A stretch of 64,000 nucleotides of DNA from Sedimenticola hydrogenitrophicus. Its GTDB lineage: Bacteria > Pseudomonadota > Gammaproteobacteria > Chromatiales > Chromatiaceae. Positions within the stretch are counted from its first letter, which is position 1, and every line of letters starts with the position of its first letter. Position numbers and translations under genes: made by a program. The stretch lies in assembly GCF_029017505.1 (NCBI RefSeq), contig NZ_JAQGEI010000007.1, positions 96,258-160,257 of the forward strand. Direction: 5' to 3'. The notes below the pieces were generated by a model. The model searched no databases. It was not told the origin of the DNA and was given only the letters and a program-made list of their open reading frames with translations. Positions 8,888 through 16,277 of the stretch are shown here, one piece after another.

Positions 8888-8982
8888 CTCTCCAGTCAGG
8901 GGTGGAAACGGCTGTCAGCATAGCGGAATTCTCATGCTGTTTTCGCGTGATTACCTGGCCTAAACCGGACCATAATGCTACT

Positions 8983-9020
8983 TTCACGCATCTATTCTAT
9001 TTTTACGCATTTTTCACGCA
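8983..9020. promoter_or_regulatory. Phased TTTcACGCA repeats between decarboxylase and lrp
   Basis: Three same-direction near-identical boxes lie in the divergent promoter region: tttcacgca (8983-8991), tttacgca (9002-9009) and tttcacgca (9012-9020), spaced by roughly 19 and 10 bp, so on one face of the helix. A related tttcgcgtga starts at 8942. Phased tandem sites in AT-rich DNA are typical of Lrp/AsnC operators. Binding by the adjacent Lrp protein is an inference. Confidence 0.5.
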
Positions 9021-9095
9021 ATACCAGGGCGTTATGCACGGCTACTTGCCTGGTTTTGCATCACCGGAACAGACCCAGCCATCGCGAGACAGACC

Positions 9096-9575
9096 ATGCC
9101 CCTCAAACTGGACAAGTACGACAGACTGATCCTGCACCATCTGCAGCAGGATGCCCGCCTCTCCCATGTCGCCCTGTCGGAGCGCATCAATCTCTCCCCC
9201 TCCCAGTGCGCCCGCCGTCTGCAGCAGTTGGAGAAGTCCGGCGTCATCACCGGTTACTCGGCGGTGATCGACCCGCAGGCCCTGGGGCTGGACGTGGTGG
9301 CGCTGATCAACATCACCCTGGAGAAACATCAGGAGAATATCGCGGCGGCATTCGAGCAGGCGGTACAGGCGCGGCCGGAGATCCTGGAGTGCCTGCTGAT
9401 CACCGGTGACGGGGATTACGAGCTGCGGGTGATCGCCCGCAACCTGCAGGGCTTCTCGCGCTTTATCTCCGAGCACCTGATGAAGATGCCCGGGGTCTCC
9501 TCCATCAAGTCGAATATCCAGCTGTCGCAGATCAAGGCGCGCGGTTCGCTGCCGCTGCTGGATCTGGAGAGCTGA
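9096..9575 (+). CDS. Lrp/AsnC family transcriptional regulator
   Basis: A 159-residue regulator with the standard Lrp layout: N-terminal winged HTH (residues ~5-55, 'LDKYDRLILHHLQQDARLSH', recognition helix 'NLSPSQCARRLQQLE') and a C-terminal RAM/ACT-like ligand domain (~65-150, 'ECLLITGDGDYELRVIARNL'). Lrp-type proteins sense amino acids or keto acids and bind as octamers. It is divergent from the decarboxylase gene, with 208 bp between them carrying phased repeat boxes. That arrangement suggests it controls 2-keto-acid decarboxylation in response to an amino acid such as Phe, Tyr or Trp. Confidence 0.92.
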   Translation: MPLKLDKYDRLILHHLQQDARLSHVALSERINLSPSQCARRLQQLEKSGVITGYSAVIDPQALGLDVVALINITLEKHQENIAAAFEQAVQARPEILECLLITGDGDYELRVIARNLQGFSRFISEHLMKMPGVSSIKSNIQLSQIKARGSLPLLDLES

Positions 9576-9599
9576 GCCGATCTCACCCTGACTGACTAC

Positions 9600-9790
9600 C
9601 GCAGGGATGTAGGATGGGCGGAGGAGGTACGACGTAGCCCATCGAACAGACAGGCACGCTTCGCACATATTGCCCGATGCACAACGAAACCCACCGTTGG
9701 GTGGCCGGAGAACTGGTGGGTTACGCGGCGCCCGGGCGTTGCTGCAGTCGGAAAGTGTCGTGGCTGTGCGCCGCTAACCCACCCTACGGA
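9600..9790. repeat. Imperfect intergenic inverted repeat (gtgggtta/taacccac type)
   Basis: 'gtaggatgggcggaggag' near the left edge and 'gctaacccaccctacgg' near the right edge are imperfect complements. Internal 'cccaccgttgggtgg' and 'gtgggttacgcggcgccc' arms fold similarly. This is the common 'gtagggtgggtta' class of proteobacterial intergenic repeat. No coding potential is evident. Together with the next repeat it fills the 360-bp gap between lrp and the dienelactone hydrolase gene. Confidence 0.5.
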
Positions 9791-9845
9791 CCTCATCACC
9801 CCACCTCTGATACGGCCGAGCCGGGTGCGTAATCAGAAAAATTAT

Positions 9846-9920
9846 TCTCGCAGAGACGCAAAGCACGCAAAGTCGAGGCGTACCGGTATTTTCTTTGCGT
9901 TCTTGGCGTCTTTGCGAGAG
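9846..9920. repeat. Intergenic repeat C, copy 1 ('cgcaaag' hairpin)
   Basis: Long imperfect inverted repeat: 'ctcgcagagacgcaaag' on the left pairs with 'ctttgcgagag' and the preceding 'cgttcttggcgt' on the right. The same family recurs at 30171-30370 and 34499-34568. It lies 15 bp from the stop codon of the convergent hydrolase gene and could fold in its transcript as a terminator-like hairpin. Confidence 0.6.
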
Positions 9921-9935
9921 ATCAATATCGGACCG

Positions 9936-10724
9936 CTACTTGCTGTACATCTCCTCCAGCGCCTGCTGGAATGCCAGCCAGGAGAGATGATCCGCCTCCA
10001 GGTCATAGGCCAGGGGCATATCAAACCGCTGACCCACCGCGGTGGCGTCGGGATTGGTGAAAGAGTGCTTGGCCCCCGGGTAACTGGCAAACCGGTAGTT
10101 GACCCCGGCACTCTCCATTTCCGACTGGAATGCGGTTATCTGTTCCGGCTTGACGAACGGATCGGCCGCGCCATTGAACACCAGCACCTCCGCTTTCACA
10201 CTGCCCGGTGTGGCCGGTGCGTCAGTTCCCAGGCTACCGTGGAAGCTGGCCACCAGGTCCAGATCAACCCCACGACGCGCCATCTCCAGCACGATGCCGC
10301 CGCCGAAACAGTAGCCGATGGCCGAGATCTGCGCGGGGTTCGCCGCCGCGTGCTGTTTCAGCAACGCCATGGCCGCTTCGAAGCGGGTGGTGGCCGCTTC
10401 CATGTTGCTGCTCACTTCACCGGCGAACTGCCCCGCATCCTTCGGGTGATCGGCCTGTTTCCCATCGCCGTACATGTCCACCGCCAGCGCGGCATAACCC
10501 ATCGCGGCCAGCAGGCGTGCGCGCTTGCGGGCATACTCGTTGTGGCCCCACCACTCGTGTACCACCAGGATTCCCGGCCGCTGGCCGGTGATGGCATCGT
10601 CATAGGCCAGGTAACCCTTGAGCGTGGTATCGCCCGCCTGGTAGGTCACCTCCTCTCCCTGAACCTCCGCCTGTGCCGACCAGGCGGCCAACAGCAAGAC
10701 ACTCAATCCAATAATCCGGCGCAT
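9936..10724 (-). CDS. Exported dienelactone hydrolase family protein
   Basis: An alpha/beta hydrolase of 262 residues with a clear signal peptide ('MRRIIGLSVLLLAAWSAQA'). The start at 10724 is set by 'aaggagga' just upstream; a longer reading frame begins further out but lacks a site. The nucleophile elbow is 'GYCFGGG', with Cys as in dienelactone hydrolases rather than Ser. The acid lies in the 'GAADPF' region, and the catalytic His in 'GAKHSFTNPDA'. Cytoplasmic family members open dienelactone rings in chlorocatechol degradation. A secreted version is more likely a general carboxylesterase, so the substrate is unknown. It is separated by 160 bp from uspA. Confidence 0.88.
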   Translation of the reverse strand: MRRIIGLSVLLLAAWSAQAEVQGEEVTYQAGDTTLKGYLAYDDAITGQRPGILVVHEWWGHNEYARKRARLLAAMGYAALAVDMYGDGKQADHPKDAGQFAGEVSSNMEAATTRFEAAMALLKQHAAANPAQISAIGYCFGGGIVLEMARRGVDLDLVASFHGSLGTDAPATPGSVKAEVLVFNGAADPFVKPEQITAFQSEMESAGVNYRFASYPGAKHSFTNPDATAVGQRFDMPLAYDLEADHLSWLAFQQALEEMYSK

Positions 10725-10885
10725 AAACTCCTCCTTATGATGTTGTTTTGGTGCACCGCGTCCGTCCGAAGTTGCCACAAACCATCAATCAGCCGATGAA
10801 ACAGACCACCTGCGGATGCTTTTGGACGCCATCTAAGTCTAGTCCGGGTAATCCGTGTCACAAGCTCCGCATCCCCTTTAGTCGG

Positions 10886-11317
10886 TCACCCGCCCTTGAT
10901 CACCATCACGGAGCACTTGGCGTGCTCCACCACCTTGGCGGCACAGGAGCCGAGAAAGACCTGGGTCAACCCCTTGGCGTGGGACGGGATGACAATCAGG
11001 TCCGCATCGATCTTCTTCGCCTGCCTGAGGATCTGTTCCGGGGGATTGCCTTCGGTGATCACCGGATGGGTGACGATATCATCGGGCAGGTTGTCGCGGA
11101 TGTAGCGTTTCATCACCTTGGCCACCTCCTTCATCGCCTCCTTCATCGCCTGGTCGGGAAAGAAGGAAGCCACCAGGGGCAGGCCGTATCCGGGCAATAC
11201 CGTCATCACATAAATCTCCGCCTGGTGTTTGCGCGCCTCCTCGGTGGCGATTCGTAACGCCTTGACCGCCAGCTGCGTCTCCTGGAGATCGATCGGCAGC
11301 AATATTTTCTTGAACAT
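10886..11317 (-). CDS. UspA-family protein linked to a TRAP transporter
   Basis: A single-domain universal stress protein of 143 residues beginning 'MFKKILLPID', with a C-terminal nucleotide-binding signature 'GLTQVFLGSCAAKVV', close to the G-x8-G-S ATP-binding type. The start follows 'aaggaaccggtt'. It is the last gene after the TRAP permease, 71 bp away on the same strand. In Halomonas, TeaD is a UspA protein encoded with a TRAP transporter and lowers its activity; the same regulatory role is a reasonable inference here. Confidence 0.9.
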   Translation of the reverse strand: MFKKILLPIDLQETQLAVKALRIATEEARKHQAEIYVMTVLPGYGLPLVASFFPDQAMKEAMKEVAKVMKRYIRDNLPDDIVTHPVITEGNPPEQILRQAKKIDADLIVIPSHAKGLTQVFLGSCAAKVVEHAKCSVMVIKGG

Positions 11318-11388
11318 AACCGGTTCCTTTTTACCAGTGACGACCCGGGACCGACCCGGGTCGCCGACCAAGGGAGATCAGGCGGGGA

Positions 11389-14004
11389 TCAGGCAGATTG
11401 TGGCGCACTCTGCCGTTCCAGCCTGGTGTGACGCCGAAACTGAATCAGGCCGACCAGGGCCAACAGCAGCAGCGCCGGTATGAACATCCACTGCTTGGCC
11501 GGGCGATCGGACTCCACTTCCAGGCGGACGATCTCCCAGTCAAAATCGATCCCCACACCCTGCGCCGCACTGCCGAACATCACGTTGTCGGCAAACACCT
11601 TGAGGCCCTCCACACGCGTCTCCAGCCCGGCGCTGGCGAGGCGCTCTTCACCGCTACCGGCCGGACCCAGCGGCAGCAGGAGAGTCTTCTCCACGAACTT
11701 GCCATCCAGGGTCTCACCGGCCACCGTCATCTGCAACTTGCCGTTCTCCGGCACCGCCTCCGCTGTCCGGGCTATCTCCGTAGCGGGGATAACGGTGGTG
11801 GGCGCGTACACCTCATCCCACCAGAAGCCGGGTCGGAACAGGGTGAACGCCACCAGCAGCAGGGCGAGGGATTCCCACAGGCGGCTACGGGTCAACCAGT
11901 AACCCTGGGTGGCCGCGGCGAACAGCAGCATGGCGATCACGGCACTGACGATCACCAGGATCAGTTCCAGCCAGCTGCCGATGCCGATCAGCAGCAGTTG
12001 GGTGTTGAAGATGAACAGGAAGGGCAGGATCGCGGTGCGGATATCGTACATGAAGCCCTGGATACCGGTGCGGATCGGATCGCTCTTGGCAATGGCGGCC
12101 GCGGCAAAGGCGGCCAGTCCCACCGGCGGCGTGTCATCCGCCAGGATGCCGAAATAGAACACGAACATGTGCACCGCGATCAGCGGCACCACCAGGCCAC
12201 TGTTGGCCGCCAGGGTTACCACCACCGGTGCCATCAGGCTGGAGACCACGATGTAGTTGGCCGTGGTGGGCAGCCCCATGCCAAGCACGATACAGATGGC
12301 GGCGGTGAAGATCAGCGCCAGGATCAGGTAACCGCCGGAGATGAACTCGACGAACTCGATCATCACCTGGCCGATACCGGTGAGGGTGATGGTACCGACC
12401 ACGATGCCGGCCGCCGCGGTGGCCACGCCGATGCCGATCATGTTGCGCGCCCCCACCACCAGGCCGTCGATACAGTCAACCAGGCCGTGGCGGAACTCGA
12501 TCCACTCCATCTCACCGCTCTCGCCGCGAAAGAAACCCACCAGCGGACGCTGGGTGATGACGATGAAGATCATGAACAGGGTTGCCCAGAAGGCGGCCAG
12601 ACCGGGTGAGAAACGCTCCACCACCAGGCACCACATCAGCACCACGATCGGCAGCAGAAAGTAGAGTCCGACCTTGACCGTCGGCCCCACCTCCGGCAGC
12701 TCCAGCACCGGGTTTTCCGGATCATCCACCTCCAGTTCGGGATAGCGCGAGGCAAACTTGATCAGGGCGACATAGACGATCATGATCAGCAACGAGACAA
12801 TGTAGAATGCTGCCTCGCCGGCGTAAGTCTTGATCCAGCCGATGCCGTAGTAGACCACCAGGCCGATGAAGCAGGTGCCGGCGACGATAGCGGCAAAGGT
12901 CATCAGCTTCTGCGCCAGGGTGCTCTGGGTGCGCCTCGGCAGGCCCTGCATATTCGCCTTCAGCGCCTCCAGGTGCACTATGTAGAACAGCGCGATATAG
13001 GAGATCACCGCCGGCAGAATGGCGTGTTTGATCACCTCGATGTAGGAGATCCCCACATACTCGATCATCAGGAAGGCCGCCGCCCCCATTACCGGCGGGG
13101 TGAGCTGGCCATTGGTGGAACTGGCCACCTCCACCGCGCCCGCCTTGGCGCCGGAAAAACCCACCCGCTTCATCAACGGGATGGTAAAGGTGCCGGTGGT
13201 CGCCACGTTGGCGATGGAAGAACCGGAGATCAGCCCGGTGGCCGCCGAGGCGACCACCGCCGCCTTGGCCGGACCGCCCTTCATATGGCCGAGCAGGGCG
13301 AAGGCCATCTTGATGAAATAGTTGCCGGCCCCGGCCTTCTCCAGCATGGCGCCGAACAGCACGAACAGAAACACGAAGCTGGTGGAGACCCCCAGCGCCA
13401 CACCGAACACGCCCTCCGTGGTGAGCCACTGATGGGACATCACCTTGGACAGGCTCTGCCCCTTGTGGGCGATCACATCCGGCATGTAGGGTCCGCCGAA
13501 GGTATAGATGAGGAAGACGATCGCCACCACCATCAGCGGCGGCCCCAGGGAGCGCCGGGTCGCCTCCAGCAGCAGCAGCATGCCGATGGAGGCGATCACC
13601 AGGTCCTGGGTGATCGGCGCACCGGAACGCCCCGACAGGGACTCGTAGAACAGGTAGATATAGGCGGCGCTGAACGCCCCCAGCACGGCAAATATCCAGT
13701 CCGCCAGGGGTATGCTCTCACGCGGCGAGCGCTTGAATGCGGGAAAGGCGGTGAACGCCAGGAACAGGGCAAACGCCAAGTGGATGGAGCGCGCCTCGGT
13801 GTCGTTGAACACGCCGAAATTGAAAAAAAACGGTAGTGGTGAGGCATACCAGAGCTGAAACAGCGACCACGCCAGCGGCACGCCGAACAGGATCTTGCCA
13901 GGGATACCCGCGGGATGGCGCGCGCCACTATCCACCTGGGCGACCATCGCCTGCAGTTCCAGGTCGCTGACGTTCTCCTCTCTTGTTGTCTCTTTGCTCA
14001 TCAT
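11389..14004 (-). CDS. TRAP transporter permease, fused 4TM/12TM (TAXI type)
   Basis: This ~871-residue inner-membrane protein combines the small (DctQ-like) and large (DctM-like) TRAP permease subunits, as is normal for TAXI-type systems. The N-terminal part has about four membrane spans. The large domain carries conserved stretches such as 'GGPAKAAVVASAATGLISGSS' (residues ~250-270) and 'LGMGLPTTANYIVVSSLMAP' (~580-600), typical of DctM. The C-terminal ~170 residues after the last core spans include a predicted periplasmic segment. I start at the first of two adjacent ATGs after 'gggagagc'. It imports an organic acid with Na+ or H+, delivered by the binding protein encoded 187 bp upstream. 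Confidence 0.93.
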   Translation of the reverse strand: MMSKETTREENVSDLELQAMVAQVDSGARHPAGIPGKILFGVPLAWSLFQLWYASPLPFFFNFGVFNDTEARSIHLAFALFLAFTAFPAFKRSPRESIPLADWIFAVLGAFSAAYIYLFYESLSGRSGAPITQDLVIASIGMLLLLEATRRSLGPPLMVVAIVFLIYTFGGPYMPDVIAHKGQSLSKVMSHQWLTTEGVFGVALGVSTSFVFLFVLFGAMLEKAGAGNYFIKMAFALLGHMKGGPAKAAVVASAATGLISGSSIANVATTGTFTIPLMKRVGFSGAKAGAVEVASSTNGQLTPPVMGAAAFLMIEYVGISYIEVIKHAILPAVISYIALFYIVHLEALKANMQGLPRRTQSTLAQKLMTFAAIVAGTCFIGLVVYYGIGWIKTYAGEAAFYIVSLLIMIVYVALIKFASRYPELEVDDPENPVLELPEVGPTVKVGLYFLLPIVVLMWCLVVERFSPGLAAFWATLFMIFIVITQRPLVGFFRGESGEMEWIEFRHGLVDCIDGLVVGARNMIGIGVATAAAGIVVGTITLTGIGQVMIEFVEFISGGYLILALIFTAAICIVLGMGLPTTANYIVVSSLMAPVVVTLAANSGLVVPLIAVHMFVFYFGILADDTPPVGLAAFAAAAIAKSDPIRTGIQGFMYDIRTAILPFLFIFNTQLLLIGIGSWLELILVIVSAVIAMLLFAAATQGYWLTRSRLWESLALLLVAFTLFRPGFWWDEVYAPTTVIPATEIARTAEAVPENGKLQMTVAGETLDGKFVEKTLLLPLGPAGSGEERLASAGLETRVEGLKVFADNVMFGSAAQGVGIDFDWEIVRLEVESDRPAKQWMFIPALLLLALVGLIQFRRHTRLERQSAPQSA

Positions 14005-14048
14005 GCTCTCCCAATGAGTTGTGCACGAATTGCTCGGGTGATGCCAAC

Positions 14049-14138
14049 CCCGGGCAGGCACGGGGGCCTGCCCCTACGAACAGCTTCGCCCCTCAGGTGT
14101 TCAACATTCCCGTAGGGGCAACCCCCCGTGGTTGCCCG
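14049..14138. repeat. Intergenic repeat D, copy 1 ('cctgcccctacg')
   Basis: Two hairpin units, 'gggcaggcacgggggcctgc' plus 'ccctacg' and then 'cgtaggggcaaccccccgtg' plus 'gttgccc', are arranged back to back. The same units occur in the opposite arrangement at 20348-20432. This is a common class of GC-rich proteobacterial intergenic repeat. It lies between the TAXI binding-protein gene and the permease gene and may fold in the polycistronic RNA to set their expression ratio. Confidence 0.65.
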
Positions 14139-14191
14139 AAACCTCCGGTTGCACCAACCCGGGCAGCCCGGGGACCGCCCCCTGTGTCGCC

Positions 14192-15172
14192 TTACATCAG
14201 GCCAGCTTCCTTATAATATTTCATCGCGCCATCGTGGAGCGGTGCCGAGAGACCATCCTTCACCATCTCCTCCTTTTTCAACACCTCGAAGGCGGGGTGC
14301 AGCTTGCGGAAATCCTCGAAATTCTCAAACACCGCCTTCACCACCTGGTAGATGGTGTCCGCCGGGGTATTGCTGGATGAGACAAAGGTGGCACCCACAC
14401 CGAAGGTCTGGACATCCTCGTCATTGCCGCGATACATGCCGCCCGGGATGGTAGCCATCCGGTAGTACGCATTCTCCGAGACCAGCTTCTCCACTTCCGG
14501 ACCGGTAACCGATACCAGCACGGTGTCGCAGGTGGTGGTCGCCTCCTTGATGGAGCCGGAGGGGTGGCCGACGGTAAAGACCATGGCGTCGATCTTGTTG
14601 TCACACAGCGCCTTGGACTGCTCGGCCGACTTCAGCTCCGAGGCCAGGGAGAAATCGTCCTTGGTCCAGCCCAGCGCCGCCATCAACACCTCCATGGTGC
14701 CGCGCTGACCGGATCCGGGATTGCCGATATTGACCCGCTTGCCCTTCAGGTCGGTAAAGGTTTTGATGCCGGAGTCGGCACGTGCCACCACGGTGAAGGG
14801 TTCCGGGTGCACCGAGAACACGGCACGCAGCTCCTTGTTGGGACCGGCCTCCTCGAACTGGCTGGTACCGTTAAAGGCGTGATGCTGCCAGTCCGACTGG
14901 ACCACGCCCATGTCCAGCTCGCCGGCGCGGATGGTGTTCAGGTTATAGACTGAACCGCCGGTCGACTCCACGGAACAGCGGATGCCGTGCTCCTTCCGGT
15001 TCTTGTTGACCAGACGGCAGATGGCGCCGCCGGTGGGATAGTAGACGCCGGTTACGCCGCCGGTGCCGATGGTGATGAATGACTGGGCTTGGGCCGTGGT
15101 GGCCGCGCCCAGTGTCAGACCTGTTGCCAGACCGGCCAGCAGTGCCAGGGTGGTTATTTTCTTCTTCAACAT
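14192..15172 (-). CDS. TAXI family TRAP transporter solute-binding protein
   Basis: A periplasmic receptor of 326 residues. The signal peptide ends near 'AATTAQAQ' (residues ~1-29), and the mature protein starts '[19 protein letters not shown]', the hallmark of TAXI proteins. The ATG has an excellent site, 'taaggagg' 7 bases upstream. It captures the substrate and hands it to the downstream fused permease. TAXI ligands known so far include glutamate/glutamine and 2-oxoglutarate-like acids. The neighbouring CoA-ligase and crotonase genes suggest a carboxylic acid that is then activated with CoA. Confidence 0.93.
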   Translation of the reverse strand: MLKKKITTLALLAGLATGLTLGAATTAQAQSFITIGTGGVTGVYYPTGGAICRLVNKNRKEHGIRCSVESTGGSVYNLNTIRAGELDMGVVQSDWQHHAFNGTSQFEEAGPNKELRAVFSVHPEPFTVVARADSGIKTFTDLKGKRVNIGNPGSGQRGTMEVLMAALGWTKDDFSLASELKSAEQSKALCDNKIDAMVFTVGHPSGSIKEATTTCDTVLVSVTGPEVEKLVSENAYYRMATIPGGMYRGNDEDVQTFGVGATFVSSSNTPADTIYQVVKAVFENFEDFRKLHPAFEVLKKEEMVKDGLSAPLHDGAMKYYKEAGLM

Positions 15173-15461
15173 GATGAATCCTCCTTAAATGAACAGTCTC
15201 GTTTTCCTACTCTCGTTCTCCGCGGGCCGACCCGCAGAATGTGCATACAATCCTCTCCCCGGCGACGGGAAAAGGGTCCTACCTCAGGGCCACGCCTTCT
15301 AAATACGCAACGGCTTGTGAGAGAGGATCTGCCTGCTTGGTTGACGGGTGTCCGCGGCCATGATGGCCGTGGCAAGCCCCCAGGGATGGGTTTACGACGT
15401 CCCGGCAAGCAAGCAGGAAGATCCGCGTCCCGCTCGGTGTTAGATGACATCATTCTGGCTC
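15173..15461. repeat. Gap between TAXI and crotonase genes with a long imperfect inverted repeat
   Basis: 'ggatctgcctgcttgg' near 15329-15344 imperfectly complements 'caagcaagcaggaagatcc' near 15407-15425. Between them is 'gtccgcggccatgatggccg' followed by 'tggcaagcccccag'. It has the look of another short intergenic repeat. No open frame with a ribosome site is evident. The promoter for the TAXI-TRAP genes, if separate from the upstream operon, should lie here. Confidence 0.4.
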
Positions 15462-16277
15462 CTACCTTCCCTTGAACTCCGGATCACGTTTTTCGATAAA
15501 CGCATTGACCGCCTCCAGCTGGTCCTCGGTGTTGTGACAAATCCCCTGAAACAGGGCGCAGCTATCGAGAAAGTCGGGCAGCTCCTGACGCTGTGCCAGC
15601 TTCATCAGGCGCTTGGTATAGCGCAGCGCTTGGGGTGGTTTGGCGGCGAAGCTCGCCGCCAGCTGCCGCGCCCTGGGCAGCAATGCCTCTGGCGGTTCCA
15701 CCGCCAGCAGGATGCCCATCTCCAACGCCTCTTGGGCATCGATCACCCGGCCGCTGAAGGTGAGTTCCGCTGCCCGCTGATAGCCGATCAAGCGTTGCAG
15801 GAACCAGGCGCCGCCGTCACCCGGGATGATGCCCAGGTTGACAAAGGTCTCGCCCATCCTGGCGTTGTCCGAGGCGATACGGATATCGCACATACAGGCG
15901 AGGTCGAAACCGGCCCCGATGGCCGCGCCGTTGATGGCGGCAATCAGCGGTACCTCCGCCTTGTGCAGTGCCAGCGGGATGCGCTGGATGCCCTCGCGGT
16001 ATTTCTGCTGCACGCTGTGCACGTCGCCGCCGAAATCGCCGCGGCGGTTCTGCATATCCTTGATATTGCCGCCGGCCGAGAAGGCGCGCCCGGCCCCGGT
16101 GAGAATCAGCGCCGAGATCTCCGGGGTACGGTTGATCCAATGAATGGTGGTTTCGATATCATCGATCAGGGCGGTGCCGGTCAGGGCGTTGCGCACGTCA
16201 TCGCGGTTCAGGGTCAGTGTGGCGACCCGCTCCTGCAGCTGCAGCTGCGCATCGACCAGTTTCGGGATACCGCTCAT
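15462..16277 (-). CDS. Enoyl-CoA hydratase/isomerase family protein (crotonase)
   Basis: A 271-residue crotonase-fold protein; the acyl-CoA pocket and oxyanion-hole segments are 'AFSAGGNIKDM' and 'GAAIGAGFDLACMCD'. Compared with mitochondrial crotonase, the first catalytic Glu position (GGGCEL) is Asp ('GAGFDL'), and the second (QPEILLG) is replaced in 'GETFVNLGIIPGDGG'. It may therefore not be a classical hydratase; isomerase, dienoyl-CoA or hydrolase chemistry is possible. Its ATG overlaps the stop of the upstream CoA-ligase gene (ATGA) and has 'aggagg' five bases away. It is thus translationally coupled and part of the same pathway. Confidence 0.88.
   Translation of the reverse strand: MSGIPKLVDAQLQLQERVATLTLNRDDVRNALTGTALIDDIETTIHWINRTPEISALILTGAGRAFSAGGNIKDMQNRRGDFGGDVHSVQQKYREGIQRIPLALHKAEVPLIAAINGAAIGAGFDLACMCDIRIASDNARMGETFVNLGIIPGDGGAWFLQRLIGYQRAAELTFSGRVIDAQEALEMGILLAVEPPEALLPRARQLAASFAAKPPQALRYTKRLMKLAQRQELPDFLDSCALFQGICHNTEDQLEAVNAFIEKRDPEFKGR

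Noticed and set aside
9600..9935. Possible small RNA gene in the lrp-hydrolase gap
   Set aside because: The foldable sequence is explained by two common intergenic repeats, and no promoter-terminator pair is evident.
11398..12609. 403-codon plus-strand frame opposite the TRAP permease gene
   Set aside because: Gln/His/Gly-rich shadow of the membrane-protein codons on the other strand.
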